A stretch of DNA of 64,000 bases, taken from assembly GCA_037141055.1 (NCBI GenBank), contig JBAXDH010000001.1:1-64000 (forward strand). Reading direction: 5' to 3'. Under the pieces are notes generated by a model. The model did no database searches and was not told the DNA's origin. It worked only from the letters and a program-made list of their open reading frames with translations. Below are positions 24,731 to 33,706 of this stretch, in pieces (the stretch's first letter is position 1; each line of letters starts with the position of its first letter). The stretch comes from CAIVAT01 sp037141055 (GTDB taxonomy: Bacteria; Bacteroidota; Bacteroidia; Bacteroidales; FEN-979). A program made the position numbers and the translations under genes.

Positions 24731-25915
24731 ATGACAGAACCCGGTTACAAAAACGTGAAAATCATGGTGGTCGACGATGAAGTCGATCTTGAGCCGTTGA
24801 TCCGCCAGAAGTTCCGCCGCCAGGTCCGTGACGGAGTATACGATTTCGTTTTTGCCCATAACGGGCTTGAAGCACTGACAAAACTCATCGAATACCCGGA
24901 GATCGGGATCATCCTTTCGGATATCAACATGCCGGAAATGGACGGACTCACGCTGCTCATGAAACTGAAGGAGCTCAAGAATCCCGGGCTCAAAACAGTT
25001 ATCGTGTCTGCCTACGGCGATATGGAGAACATCCGGACCGCCATGAACCGCGGCGCTTTTGATTTTCTGACCAAGCCGATCAGTTTTGACGACCTTGAAA
25101 TCACCATCAATAAAACGATGGATGAAATCATGCAGCTTCGCCATTCGATGGAAGAACATGACCAGCTGATTTCGATCCAGCAGGATTTACAAACCGCCCA
25201 TGAAATCCAGCAGGCGATCCTGCCCAAGGTATTTCCCCCGTTCCCGTCGCGCAAGGACTTTGACATTTATGCCGCGATGATTGCGGCCCGTGAGGTCGGT
25301 GGCGATTTTTTCGACTTTTTCATGATCGATAACGACCGGCTCGGGTTTGTGATCGGCGATGTTTCTGGGAAAGGTGTCCCCGCAGCGATATTCATGGCGG
25401 TGAGCCGTACGCTGATCAGGGCGACGGGGCTCAAGGCCATTCCTGCGGCAGAGTGCATGAACTATGTCAACAGCCTGCTGTGCAACGAGAGTGTTTCCTG
25501 CATGTTTGTGACGGTTTTCTACGGCATCCTGAATACAGAAACTGGAGAACTTGAATATGTGAATGCAGGGCATAATCCTCCGTACCTGTTAACCGCCAAC
25601 GGGTTAAAAAAGGTGGCGATGACAGGCGGGACCATCCTGGGCTGCATCGAAGAATTTCAGTATAAATCAAACCGGATCATGCTTGCTCCCGGTGACCGGC
25701 TTTTCCTTTACACCGATGGCGTGACGGAAGCCTTTACCAAAGAAAATGAGGCTTACGGGGACGACAGGCTCGAGGCGTATCTTACGCAGAATAGCGGGAA
25801 TACGATCGAAGAATTGGTGCGGGGCTGCCTGAAAGAGGTAAACGACCATTCGCTTGGGATCCCCCAGTCCGATGATATCACGCTGCTCTCGATCCATTTC
25901 AGCGGAAAACATTAA
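24731..25915 (+). CDS. Response regulator with PP2C (SpoIIE-type) phosphatase
   Basis: The REC domain starts VKIMVVDDEVD, has phospho-acceptor Asp64 in LSDINMPEMDG and conserved KP later. A coiled-coil linker at about 130-160 (LQTAHEIQQAILP) leads to a SpoIIE/RsbU-type PP2C domain with EVGGDFFDFF, GDVSGKGVPAAIFMA and LYTDGVTEA plus DDITLL, giving the metal ligands. Such proteins dephosphorylate STAS-domain anti-sigma antagonists when their REC domain is phosphorylated. The STAS gene follows by 20 bases, so the pair very likely interact. Confidence 0.93.
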   Translation: MTEPGYKNVKIMVVDDEVDLEPLIRQKFRRQVRDGVYDFVFAHNGLEALTKLIEYPEIGIILSDINMPEMDGLTLLMKLKELKNPGLKTVIVSAYGDMENIRTAMNRGAFDFLTKPISFDDLEITINKTMDEIMQLRHSMEEHDQLISIQQDLQTAHEIQQAILPKVFPPFPSRKDFDIYAAMIAAREVGGDFFDFFMIDNDRLGFVIGDVSGKGVPAAIFMAVSRTLIRATGLKAIPAAECMNYVNSLLCNESVSCMFVTVFYGILNTETGELEYVNAGHNPPYLLTANGLKKVAMTGGTILGCIEEFQYKSNRIMLAPGDRLFLYTDGVTEAFTKENEAYGDDRLEAYLTQNSGNTIEELVRGCLKEVNDHSLGIPQSDDITLLSIHFSGKH

Positions 25916-25935
25916 GAAAGTGTCATTTCAGAGCA

Positions 25936-27147
25936 ATGAAAGTAATTGTTAAACAGTCGGATGCTTTTGATGTTCTGGAGGTTCAGGGCAGGATCGACGG
26001 GCTTACCGCAACGGAATTAAAGCTTGCAGCCGAGCAGTGCATGAATGGAGGTGCGCGTCAGCTCGTTTTCGATTGTTCGGCGGTTACTTACCTCAGCAGT
26101 GCAGGGTTGCGCGTCTTCATGCAAACCTGGAAATCGCTCAGCATGATCGGGGGAAAAATGGTTCTGATGGCAGTGCCTACTGCGGTTATGGATGTGTTCA
26201 GGATCAGCGGCATGGATAATTTCATGATCTTTGTTGACGACTTATCTGTTCTTGAAGCTGCTCTGCCGGTTGTCGAGCCGGAAGATGCCGCAGAGGTGCT
26301 GAATTTTAAGGAGTTTACTTTTGAGATGAAATCTTCCATTGGTTCAGTCGGCACATTGCGCAGGCTTGGTTCTCCCGCTCACCTCGAACAGGCGGCTTTC
26401 GTACAGGAGGACGTCGTCCCCGTGCCCCAGTGCGAGATCACATACGGGGCGGGCCTTGCTGTGCTGGGGAACGATTTTGAGGATTACGGGAATCTTTTCG
26501 GAGAGGCAGCCGTGATAAATCACCGTTTTTTTTCATACCCGGCTGTCAAAAGGCCGTTCGTCGATTTTTCCGGGTTCAGCAGTGAAAATCCCACCACCCT
26601 GAATTTCCTGTACGGATTCGGTTTCAGCGGCAATTTTTCGAAGGTATTGAAAATGTCGGGCCAGGCAGAAGCCGCAACTGTCGAAGAAATACTCGGGGCT
26701 GCAGGAAATGTGGCCGGAGGGAATTTGTTCGGGGTGGTGATCCTGGCAGTCAGCGGCGGAATTTTCGGCATGCACCTGCGCAAATCACCCATCCGGGAAA
26801 ATAACCCTTCGCAAACCATGATTCTCGATGGCAACCGTTTTGCAGAATGGATGAATTTTTCCTTCGATGGCGAAGATATTCACAAGATTATCGTTGCAAC
26901 CGGCATCGCCGTTCGCGATCCGGACCTTCTCCCGGAGGGCATGAAAAAGTTTTTTCCTGTAAACTCAGCATGTCACCTGCATGCGGTTGTATTCGAAAAC
27001 GGACTGCTGAGCCTTCAGATCAAAGAATTTGAATCGGAACTCGAGCGGGTGATGAAGGAGTTTGAAGCACAAAAGGTGGTCCACCTGCTGCCGTCATCAC
27101 GGCTGCAGAGTGGCTTTATCGGCATCATAAACCTGGAGGCAAACTGA
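25936..27147 (+). CDS. STAS-domain protein with long C-terminal region
   Basis: Residues 1-115 are a STAS domain: VLEVQGRIDGLTA, then YLSSAGLRVF, where Ser55 aligns with the phosphorylated serine of SpoIIAA. This is the expected substrate of the preceding PP2C. Residues about 130-403 belong to no domain I can name. They contain YGAGLAVLGNDFEDYGNLFGEA and a glycine-rich piece GAAGNVAGGNLFGVVIL that could be a membrane-associated or nucleotide-like fold. Stand-alone antagonists are normally only about 110 aa. Its stop overlaps the next start (TGATGG). The anti-sigma kinase partner is not in this operon. Confidence 0.8.
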   Translation: MKVIVKQSDAFDVLEVQGRIDGLTATELKLAAEQCMNGGARQLVFDCSAVTYLSSAGLRVFMQTWKSLSMIGGKMVLMAVPTAVMDVFRISGMDNFMIFVDDLSVLEAALPVVEPEDAAEVLNFKEFTFEMKSSIGSVGTLRRLGSPAHLEQAAFVQEDVVPVPQCEITYGAGLAVLGNDFEDYGNLFGEAAVINHRFFSYPAVKRPFVDFSGFSSENPTTLNFLYGFGFSGNFSKVLKMSGQAEAATVEEILGAAGNVAGGNLFGVVILAVSGGIFGMHLRKSPIRENNPSQTMILDGNRFAEWMNFSFDGEDIHKIIVATGIAVRDPDLLPEGMKKFFPVNSACHLHAVVFENGLLSLQIKEFESELERVMKEFEAQKVVHLLPSSRLQSGFIGIINLEAN

Positions 27148-29099
27148 TGGAATTGTGGATCGGAGCGGTGAACCTTGGCATACTGTACGCCTTCATGGCC
27201 ATCGGCACGTATATTACCTATAAACTCTACTCTTTTCCCGACATCACCATCGACGGTACTTTTACCACCGGGGCGGCCGTTGCATCCATCCTGGTTGTGG
27301 ATGGCTGGAACCCGATGCTCGTCCTGCCGGTTGCATTCCTGGTAGGTTCCCTCGCCGGGTTTGTCACCGGTTTTATTCACACGCGGTTTAAAATTGAAGG
27401 ATTGCTTGCCGGAATCCTGGTCATGACGGGGCTCTATTCGGTGAACCTCCACATCATGGGAAAATCCAACATCCCGTTGATGAACAGCAGCACCTTCGTT
27501 TCAATACTTTCATCGATGAATCCCGGGATGAACCCGGAACTGTGGAGTTGCATCTTCCTGGTGATGCTCATGCTGGTCTTCTGGATGGCGGTTTCACTGT
27601 TTCTGAATACCGACTACGGGCTCACCATGCGCGCCACCGGGAACAATCCGGTGATGGTAGCCGCCCAGGGTGTATCAGTAAACCGGATGAAGATTTTCGG
27701 GATTGCCCTGGCCAACGGATTTGTAGGGATTTCCGGGGCGCTGGTTGCACAATACCAGGGTTTTGCCGACATCGGGATGGGGACAGGCTCCATCATTTTC
27801 AGCCTCGCCTCCGTGATCATCGGGGAGGCGATACTTCGCCACCGCTCGATGTATGTCCAGATCCTCGGCGTGATCCTCGGCTCAATCATTTTCAGGCTGG
27901 CAGTTGCACTTGCGCTAAATTTCGGAATGAACCCCAATGACCTCAAGCTCATCACTGCATTCTTTGTGCTGATGACCCTGGTCGCCTCCGGATCATTTGC
28001 AACCAGGTCAAACGGCGTATTTAAATATCTTCATGAGGTTTACCGGAGAAACCGGAGAAGTTTTGTGATCATTTTCCTGTGTGTGGTGGTCTTCCTGGCC
28101 GGGTACTCGATCCGCAAACAGAAACAGGCGGTAACCGAAGACGTGAAGATGGTGAAGATCGGGATCATCATGGCCAACAACAGCGATATCGTTTCAAAAA
28201 CACGCGACGGCATCATGAGTGAACTGGGGAAACTTGGCTATGTAAGCGGAAAAAACTGCATCATCCTGGAGCAGAATGCAGAGGGTGACATCCCGACAAA
28301 CCAGACCATCATCGACCATTACCTGAATGAGAAGGTCGATATTTTTGTTCCTGTATCGACCGCTTCCACGCAGGCAGCTCTCAATAAAATCAAAGACCGG
28401 CCGATCATATTTGCCACGGTTGCAAATCCGTTTGTGATCGGCGCAGGCACCACTCCGGTCGACCACCCGGCCAACGTCACAGGAGTTTACGGTTCTTCAC
28501 CAATAAAGGAGCTGCTGGGAGTTTTCAGGAAAATGCATTCCGGCAAGGTGAAGATCGGAACCATCTATAACCCGGCTTATCCCAATACGGTATCCAACCT
28601 GAAAGATCTGAAAAAGGCGCTGCAGGACGATCCCGATATCTCGCTGGAGGAGGTTACGGTGTCGAATTCAAATGATGTTTACCAGGCAGCCCTGGCACTG
28701 TCGTCAAAGAAAATTGCAGCCTTTGTCCTGATCAATGATCTTACGGTCTTCAATTCTTTCGAATCCGTGGTCAGGATTTCAAAAAACAACAGGATCCCGA
28801 TTTTTACCTGCGACGCGGAAAGACTGAAGGACGGGGCCCTGGTTGTTTACGGATTTGAATATTTTGTGAGTGGCATGCAGGCTGCGCATCTCATCGACCG
28901 CATCCATCGCGGGGAAAGCCCTGCGCATATCCCGTTCGAGAAATATAAAATAGTTACGTACGGCATTAATTTTGACGTTGCCAGGGAACTTGGTGTGATC
29001 ATCCCTTCATCGGTTCAATCGGAAGCGGATGCATCGGTGAAGAACGGCATTTTGACCAAACAGCCGTTTGTGCTGCCGGAAGAAAAAAAAGTTCAATAA
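27147..29099 (+). CDS. ABC permease fused to a TrpX-type binding protein
   Basis: This 650-aa protein joins two parts of one ABC importer. Residues 1-285 are a permease like TrpY/COG4120 (starting LWIGAVNLGILYAFMAIGTYITYKLYSFPDITIDGTF-like signature, about eight helices). A further helix at about 304-323 (VIIFLCVVVFLAGYSI) leads to residues 335-640, an ABC_sub_bind (TrpX/COG2984) domain beginning VKIGIIMANN and with LINDLTVF and GFEYFVSG. Normally these are separate genes and the binding protein is exported. Here the binding domain would be tethered outside the membrane. The next gene is the matching ATPase. The substrate may be an amino acid or related small molecule, but is not shown. Confidence 0.88.
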   Translation: MELWIGAVNLGILYAFMAIGTYITYKLYSFPDITIDGTFTTGAAVASILVVDGWNPMLVLPVAFLVGSLAGFVTGFIHTRFKIEGLLAGILVMTGLYSVNLHIMGKSNIPLMNSSTFVSILSSMNPGMNPELWSCIFLVMLMLVFWMAVSLFLNTDYGLTMRATGNNPVMVAAQGVSVNRMKIFGIALANGFVGISGALVAQYQGFADIGMGTGSIIFSLASVIIGEAILRHRSMYVQILGVILGSIIFRLAVALALNFGMNPNDLKLITAFFVLMTLVASGSFATRSNGVFKYLHEVYRRNRRSFVIIFLCVVVFLAGYSIRKQKQAVTEDVKMVKIGIIMANNSDIVSKTRDGIMSELGKLGYVSGKNCIILEQNAEGDIPTNQTIIDHYLNEKVDIFVPVSTASTQAALNKIKDRPIIFATVANPFVIGAGTTPVDHPANVTGVYGSSPIKELLGVFRKMHSGKVKIGTIYNPAYPNTVSNLKDLKKALQDDPDISLEEVTVSNSNDVYQAALALSSKKIAAFVLINDLTVFNSFESVVRISKNNRIPIFTCDAERLKDGALVVYGFEYFVSGMQAAHLIDRIHRGESPAHIPFEKYKIVTYGINFDVARELGVIIPSSVQSEADASVKNGILTKQPFVLPEEKKVQ

Positions 29100-29153
29100 G
29101 CAAATATGCGTGACATGTTTCATCAAACCACCAATATGCTTTAAGCGGCCCTT

Positions 29154-29966
29154 ATGATTGCAATAACAAATGTGACTAAAACCTTTAATCCCGGAAGCAT
29201 CGACAAGGTTGAAGCCCTTAAGATGATCAGCCTTGACGTTAAGGAACATGAATTCGTTACAGTTATCGGGACCAACGGTTCCGGAAAATCGACCCTGCTG
29301 AATATGATTGCAGGCAACATCCTGCCCGACAGCGGAACCATTTCGATCGACGGGAGGGATGTTACGAAGAAGCAGGATTTTCAGCGGGCGAAGTACATCG
29401 CCCGGGTTTTTCAGAATCCGTATTCAGGTACCGCCCCCGGAATGACGATTGCAGAAAACCTGCTGATGGCGTGGTTTCGGGGCAAACACCGCTATCCCCT
29501 CACCAGTTTGAAAGGGAACCTGAAAATCCGGTTCAGGGAACAGCTTGCCTCCCTGGACATGCAGCTCGAAGACCGGCTTGAAAATCTTATGGGAAGCCTT
29601 TCAGGCGGGCAGCGCCAGGCAGTTACCCTGTTGATGGCCGTGCTGCAGACACCAGGGGTGTTGCTCCTTGATGAACATACGGCAGCGCTTGATCCTAAAA
29701 CAGCCGGCCAGGTTATTCAATTAACCAGTAAATTTGTAGCGGCAAACAGGCTTACTGTCATCCTGGTCACGCATTCCATGCAACAGGCACTCGCCATGGG
29801 TTCCAGGATTATCATGATGCACAAGGGCAGGATTATTGAGGATTTCAGCGGGGAAGAGAAGAAACGTTTGACGGCGGAAGATCTGTTGATTAAGTTTGAA
29901 GATATCAGGAAACTTGAAAAACTTACGCCTGAACTGATTGAAAACATGAAAAATCAATATATCTGA
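29154..29966 (+). CDS. ABC transporter ATP-binding protein (COG1101-like)
   Basis: The 270-aa ATPase is the partner of the permease-binding protein fusion. It has Walker A GTNGSGKSTLL, a Q-loop FQNPYSG, signature SLSGGQRQAV and Walker B VLLLDEHTAALDP. The order permease-binding protein-ATPase mirrors the TrpXYZ transporter set known in Streptococcus and Treponema relatives. It starts 54 bases after the fusion gene, and its stop overlaps the next start (TGATGA). A tyrosine/isoleucine-rich end NQYI closes the protein. Confidence 0.9.
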   Translation: MIAITNVTKTFNPGSIDKVEALKMISLDVKEHEFVTVIGTNGSGKSTLLNMIAGNILPDSGTISIDGRDVTKKQDFQRAKYIARVFQNPYSGTAPGMTIAENLLMAWFRGKHRYPLTSLKGNLKIRFREQLASLDMQLEDRLENLMGSLSGGQRQAVTLLMAVLQTPGVLLLDEHTAALDPKTAGQVIQLTSKFVAANRLTVILVTHSMQQALAMGSRIIMMHKGRIIEDFSGEEKKRLTAEDLLIKFEDIRKLEKLTPELIENMKNQYI

Positions 29967-31213
29967 TGAAAAAATTTCAATTCATTTTTTTCCTGATCCT
30001 TTTCCTGGCCGGGAGTATCGCTTGCAACAAGCAGAAGGTAAGCTATATGCCTTACGGGGGACAGGAAATCCGCGTGGGGGTACTGCTGCCCCTTACCGGA
30101 ACGGGATATTCATCCGGCCAGGGCATGAAAGCATCCCTGGAACTTGCCTTGCAGGATATCAATGGATATTTTGCCGAGGACGGTATCCAGGAAAAGCTCG
30201 TTCTCAGCATTGTTGATACAAAAACAGATACCGCAGAGGCGTTGAAACAGCTGAAAATCTTTTTTGAGAATGGGATCCGCCTGGTCGTCGGGCCATACAG
30301 CAGTGCAGAACTGGCTCACATTAAGGCATTTGCCGATTCCCACGGGATATTGGTCGTAAGTCCGTCGAGCGTAGCTGTATCCCTGGCAATCCCGGACGAC
30401 AACATCTTCCGGTTTGTCACTTCGGATGTAATCCAGGGCAGGGCCATGAGCAAAATGTTATCCGAAGATAATATTAAAGTGATTTTGCCGCTGATCAGGG
30501 ATGATGTGTGGGGCAACGACCTGGTTGCAGCCACCAGCAATGATTTTATCAAAGGAGGAGGGTCGGTGCAGCCTCCCGTCAGATACGCACCGGGTACCGC
30601 CGATTTTTCCGGTGTGCTCGAACAGCTTGATGTTGAACTGGCATCCGAATTGACGCATCACAATCCCAATGAAGTGGCCGTATACATGCTTTCATTTGCA
30701 GAAGGAACGCAGATTATGGCACAAGCCAGACAACATGCGCACCTCAACAATGTATACTGGTACGGTGGTTCTGCATTTGCACAAAACGCCTCCATGCTGG
30801 GCGACACAAACGCGGCGTTGTTTGCATACACGCACGGGCTGCCATGTCCGCTGTTCGGGCTGGATGATGGCGCCGTGAACAAATGGCAGCCCCTGAAGGA
30901 CCGGATTCTGTCAGTCATCGGCCGTAATCCCGATGTTTATGCCTTTAATGCCTACGACGCTTTATGGGTGCTGGTTCGGGCATACCGGGCCGGCGGTTAT
31001 GACCTGTCTATAGAGCCTTTAAAAAAGATTTTTGTCAACGAAGCGGATAATTATTTCGGAACGTCGGGAAATACGCAACTGGACGTAAATGGCGACAGGG
31101 CTTACGGGAACTATGATTTCTGGGCCGTGAAAACGGATTCGGCGGGCTATTGCTGGAAGCGCGTTGCCCGGTATAATTCGCTTCACGGTACGATTACCAG
31201 GCTGGTTGAGTAA
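29966..31213 (+). CDS. Leu/Ile/Val-type (Peripla_BP_6) binding lipoprotein
   Basis: This is a lipoprotein with signal peptide MKKFQFIFFLILFLAGSIACN and lipidated Cys at 20. The mature protein begins IRVGVLLPLTGTGYSSGQGMKASLELALQDIN, the hallmark of LivJ-type periplasmic binding proteins. At 415 aa it is of normal size. No Liv-type permease or ATPase follows, so it is an orphan binding protein in the operon and may act as a sensor. Its start overlaps the ATPase stop. It ends the seven-gene unit. Confidence 0.88.
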   Translation: MKKFQFIFFLILFLAGSIACNKQKVSYMPYGGQEIRVGVLLPLTGTGYSSGQGMKASLELALQDINGYFAEDGIQEKLVLSIVDTKTDTAEALKQLKIFFENGIRLVVGPYSSAELAHIKAFADSHGILVVSPSSVAVSLAIPDDNIFRFVTSDVIQGRAMSKMLSEDNIKVILPLIRDDVWGNDLVAATSNDFIKGGGSVQPPVRYAPGTADFSGVLEQLDVELASELTHHNPNEVAVYMLSFAEGTQIMAQARQHAHLNNVYWYGGSAFAQNASMLGDTNAALFAYTHGLPCPLFGLDDGAVNKWQPLKDRILSVIGRNPDVYAFNAYDALWVLVRAYRAGGYDLSIEPLKKIFVNEADNYFGTSGNTQLDVNGDRAYGNYDFWAVKTDSAGYCWKRVARYNSLHGTITRLVE

Positions 31214-31233
31214 CGAAGCAAGCCCGGTAAACG

Positions 31234-31710
31234 CTAAAGCCGCTTCACAAAAAACACTTTGCCGTCACCCTCCTTGTAGAAATCGTTGATTTGTGCTTCC
31301 ATCGTGTAGCCGGTCCGGTCGTAGAAATGTCTCGTCGGTGTGTATTTTTCAAGAGTTGAAGTCTCGGCGATCACGATGCGACCGCCCATCTCTTTGATGA
31401 TCCTGTGCGTTTCGCCGATCAGTTCGTTGCCGATTCCGCGACCGCGGTAGTCATTATGCGTTGCGATCCAGTAAAGGTCAAAACTGCCTTCCGTGGCGGC
31501 AACAGGGCCGAAGCAGCTGTAGGAAACGGTTTTCCCGTCGAGTTCGGCAAAAAGGAAATGGTAATCGCTCCGATCGCCCATGTCAAGTCCGTCCTGAACA
31601 AGTTCCACCGCCACGGGAACCTCGAAATCGTAAAAGAAACCGGAGGAAACGATGATATCCCTTACCGTTTCAATATCCTGTGGAATTACTTCCGTGCGAA
31701 AAGTCAGCAT
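31234..31710 (-). CDS. GNAT N-acetyltransferase
   Basis: The 158-aa protein is a single GNAT domain with the acetyl-CoA-binding motif A HNDYRGRGIGNELIGETHRIIKEMG (R-x-x-G-x-G/A). It begins LTFRTEVIPQDIETVRDIIVSSGFF and ends with KVFFVKRL. It is the last gene of the aminomutase/ATP-grasp cluster, 24 bases after the second ATP-grasp gene. It is smaller than the characterised beta-lysine acetyltransferase AblB, so that identity is not assumed. Acetylation of an amino group made by the upstream enzymes is a reasonable guess. Confidence 0.85.
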   Translation of the reverse strand: MLTFRTEVIPQDIETVRDIIVSSGFFYDFEVPVAVELVQDGLDMGDRSDYHFLFAELDGKTVSYSCFGPVAATEGSFDLYWIATHNDYRGRGIGNELIGETHRIIKEMGGRIVIAETSTLEKYTPTRHFYDRTGYTMEAQINDFYKEGDGKVFFVKRL

Positions 31711-31734
31711 GTTTGGTTGTTCTAATATGAGTAA

Positions 31735-32706
31735 TTACCGGGTTGCATCTTCCAGTATCCTTGCAATGACCTCCTCAAAGTCAAGACCTTTCTTTTTTGA
31801 GGCAGCCATGAACCCGCCCGATTCGGAAAGGCATGGGTTGAGGTTGATATCGATCACGAGCGGAACGGAAGCCTCAGTTACCCTGAAGTCGATCCGCACA
31901 TAACCTTTAAGCCCCATTTCAATCCAGCATTTTTTGCAGATGGCGGTCAGTTCGGCCTTCAGCGGTCCATCGCCTTTGCCAGGCCTGAAAGTGCGGCGGG
32001 TGTGCGAATATTCAAAAGATTTATCATCCCATTTCGACTTGTAGCCCATCATCCTGGGTTTTCCTTCAGGATAATCGTGAAAGGTCATTTCTGCAAGAGG
32101 CAGGACTTCCGGCCCGTCGGGGCTGTAAAGGATGGAAATGTTAAACTCCCGGCCTTCGATGAATTCTTCAATGAAATAGTGTTCCCGGCTTTTCCCGCCG
32201 AGTTTTTTAATAAAACCGGCATCCGAACCCATGAAGACGCAATCTTCATCCAGTTCAAGCGACCCCTCTTCCCAGATCGGTTTCACAATATACTTTGTAT
32301 CCGGCCGGAGTTTGTGACATTCATCGATGGAAAAACCCATGGGAGTCTTGACACCGATGGCATTCAGCTCTTTTTTGGCAAGTAATTTATTGGAACACAG
32401 GAACATGGGTACAAGCGGTGAACCGGTATAGGGGACTCGCACATAATTCAGCACTGAATTGGCCAGGAATGTGAATTCGCCTTTATTCCCGATCGTTTCG
32501 GCAAGGTTGAAAATAATATCGGGTTTCATCGACTGAATACGGCCGATGGCTGTTTTTAAATTCAGGTCTATCTGGAGGTACTTAACCTTGTATTTCAGAT
32601 TCGACAATGCAACCGTTACGAGATTGACCTGCTCAATTACATCAGCTTCATCATCTTTCGGGGTCTTCGATAATTTATTGTAAAGTATCAGAACAGTCTT
32701 GCTCAT
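31735..32706 (-). CDS. ATP-grasp ligase, D-Ala-D-Ala ligase-like (second copy)
   Basis: The 323-aa protein from MSKTVLILYNK is an ATP-grasp enzyme like D-alanine-D-alanine ligase. Recognisable parts are TGSPLVPMFLCSNKLLAKKELNAIGV, the ATP-grasp lysine in KYIVKPIWEEGS, EEFIEGREFNIS, and metal-binding ending VIDINLNPCL. It joins a carboxylate to an amine through an acyl phosphate. The frame is open to 32805, but the added residues lie in the upstream ATP-grasp gene and are not conserved. It differs enough from its neighbour copy to suggest different substrates. No muramyl or cell-wall genes flank it. Confidence 0.85.
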   Translation of the reverse strand: MSKTVLILYNKLSKTPKDDEADVIEQVNLVTVALSNLKYKVKYLQIDLNLKTAIGRIQSMKPDIIFNLAETIGNKGEFTFLANSVLNYVRVPYTGSPLVPMFLCSNKLLAKKELNAIGVKTPMGFSIDECHKLRPDTKYIVKPIWEEGSLELDEDCVFMGSDAGFIKKLGGKSREHYFIEEFIEGREFNISILYSPDGPEVLPLAEMTFHDYPEGKPRMMGYKSKWDDKSFEYSHTRRTFRPGKGDGPLKAELTAICKKCWIEMGLKGYVRIDFRVTEASVPLVIDINLNPCLSESGGFMAASKKKGLDFEEVIARILEDATR

Positions 32707-32722
32707 TGCGTGGAGTTGGGTT

Positions 32723-33703
32723 TTATGACAGTCCGGTTCGTTTCCTTGCCGACAGCATGATTTCACCGATGATTCGTTCAAAATCATATCCATGTTTATA
32801 GGCAAGGATGGGCAGGTCGGAATGAACCCTGTCTAGGCCGGCAAGCGGATTTACTTCTATAAAATTCGGGGTTCCGAACCGGTCGACCCGGATGTCGACT
32901 CTTCCCCCGTCGCGGCACCCGAGCACCTGCCAGGTTTTTAAAGCCAGGTCGGCGCATTTGTCGGAAATTTCCTGCTCAGGGACCTTGTATTCAACTACAT
33001 CCAGGTAGTCGGATTTTGTCTGGTAGGAATAAATGTTTTTCGTCTCTTCCGACCGGTAAAGGATTTCCATCGTGCCAACAGCATAAGCCCCGCTGCCGGT
33101 TCCAAGAACTCCTGTCGTAAATTCACGGCCGGGCAGGAATTCCTCAACCAGGAGCCCCGACGGATACCGGGATAACAGGTCACTGCAGATGCTGTTTAGT
33201 TCTTCAGGGCTGTTTACCTTCGACAGGGCGTTGATCCCTTTCCCGGTACCCTCAGCGTTTGGTTTTACGAACAGCGGATACGGAAGATCGACATCTTTGC
33301 AATCTTCTATTTTCTCAATGATGACAAATCCGGGTGTGGGAATTCCGTAATCCCTGACAACCCGCTTGGTCAGTCCTTTGTGCAGCGTCAGCGACAGTAC
33401 GAGCGGATCGGAAAAAGTATACGGGATCTGAAAAACATCGAGCAGGGCCGGAACCTGGGCTTCACGGCCGATGCCGTGCATGCCTTCGCAGATATTGAAA
33501 ACCATGTCCCAGCGATCGCCGGCGGCAAGCCGTTTAACCAGGTGACGAACATGTCCGATCCTGTCCGTTTGATATCCAAGGGTTTGCAGCGCCAGTTCGA
33601 TGGCCTCAACAGTGCTTTCACGGTCAAATTCCGCTGTCTCCTCTTCACTGTAGCCCTCCTTCCGGTAATCCGACCGCAAATCGTACGTTAATCCGATGTT
33701 CAT
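32723..33703 (-). CDS. ATP-grasp ligase, D-Ala-D-Ala ligase-like (first copy)
   Basis: The 326-aa ATP-grasp protein starts MNIGLTYDLRSDY and has FNICEGMHGIGREAQVPALLDVFQIPYTFSDP, close to the D-Ala-D-Ala ligase N-terminal domain. YPLFVKPNAEGTGKGI carries the ATP-binding lysine, VEEFLPGREFT follows, and NFIEVNPLAGL holds the metal ligands. It lies three bases after the aminomutase-like gene and 16 bases before the second ligase, so all are translated from one message. Two non-identical ligases in tandem suggest a peptide-like product with two bonds. Confidence 0.87.
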   Translation of the reverse strand: MNIGLTYDLRSDYRKEGYSEEETAEFDRESTVEAIELALQTLGYQTDRIGHVRHLVKRLAAGDRWDMVFNICEGMHGIGREAQVPALLDVFQIPYTFSDPLVLSLTLHKGLTKRVVRDYGIPTPGFVIIEKIEDCKDVDLPYPLFVKPNAEGTGKGINALSKVNSPEELNSICSDLLSRYPSGLLVEEFLPGREFTTGVLGTGSGAYAVGTMEILYRSEETKNIYSYQTKSDYLDVVEYKVPEQEISDKCADLALKTWQVLGCRDGGRVDIRVDRFGTPNFIEVNPLAGLDRVHSDLPILAYKHGYDFERIIGEIMLSARKRTGLS

Positions 33704-33706
33704 GGG

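Noticed and set aside
27147..29099. Assembly error making the permease-binding protein fusion
   Set aside because: The frame is unbroken, a membrane helix lies at the junction and no start codon context is seen at the domain border, though sequencing error cannot be excluded from the sequence alone.
31234..31710. AblB beta-lysine acetyltransferase
   Set aside because: AblB is much longer; this is a single 158-residue GNAT domain with no special resemblance that I can see.
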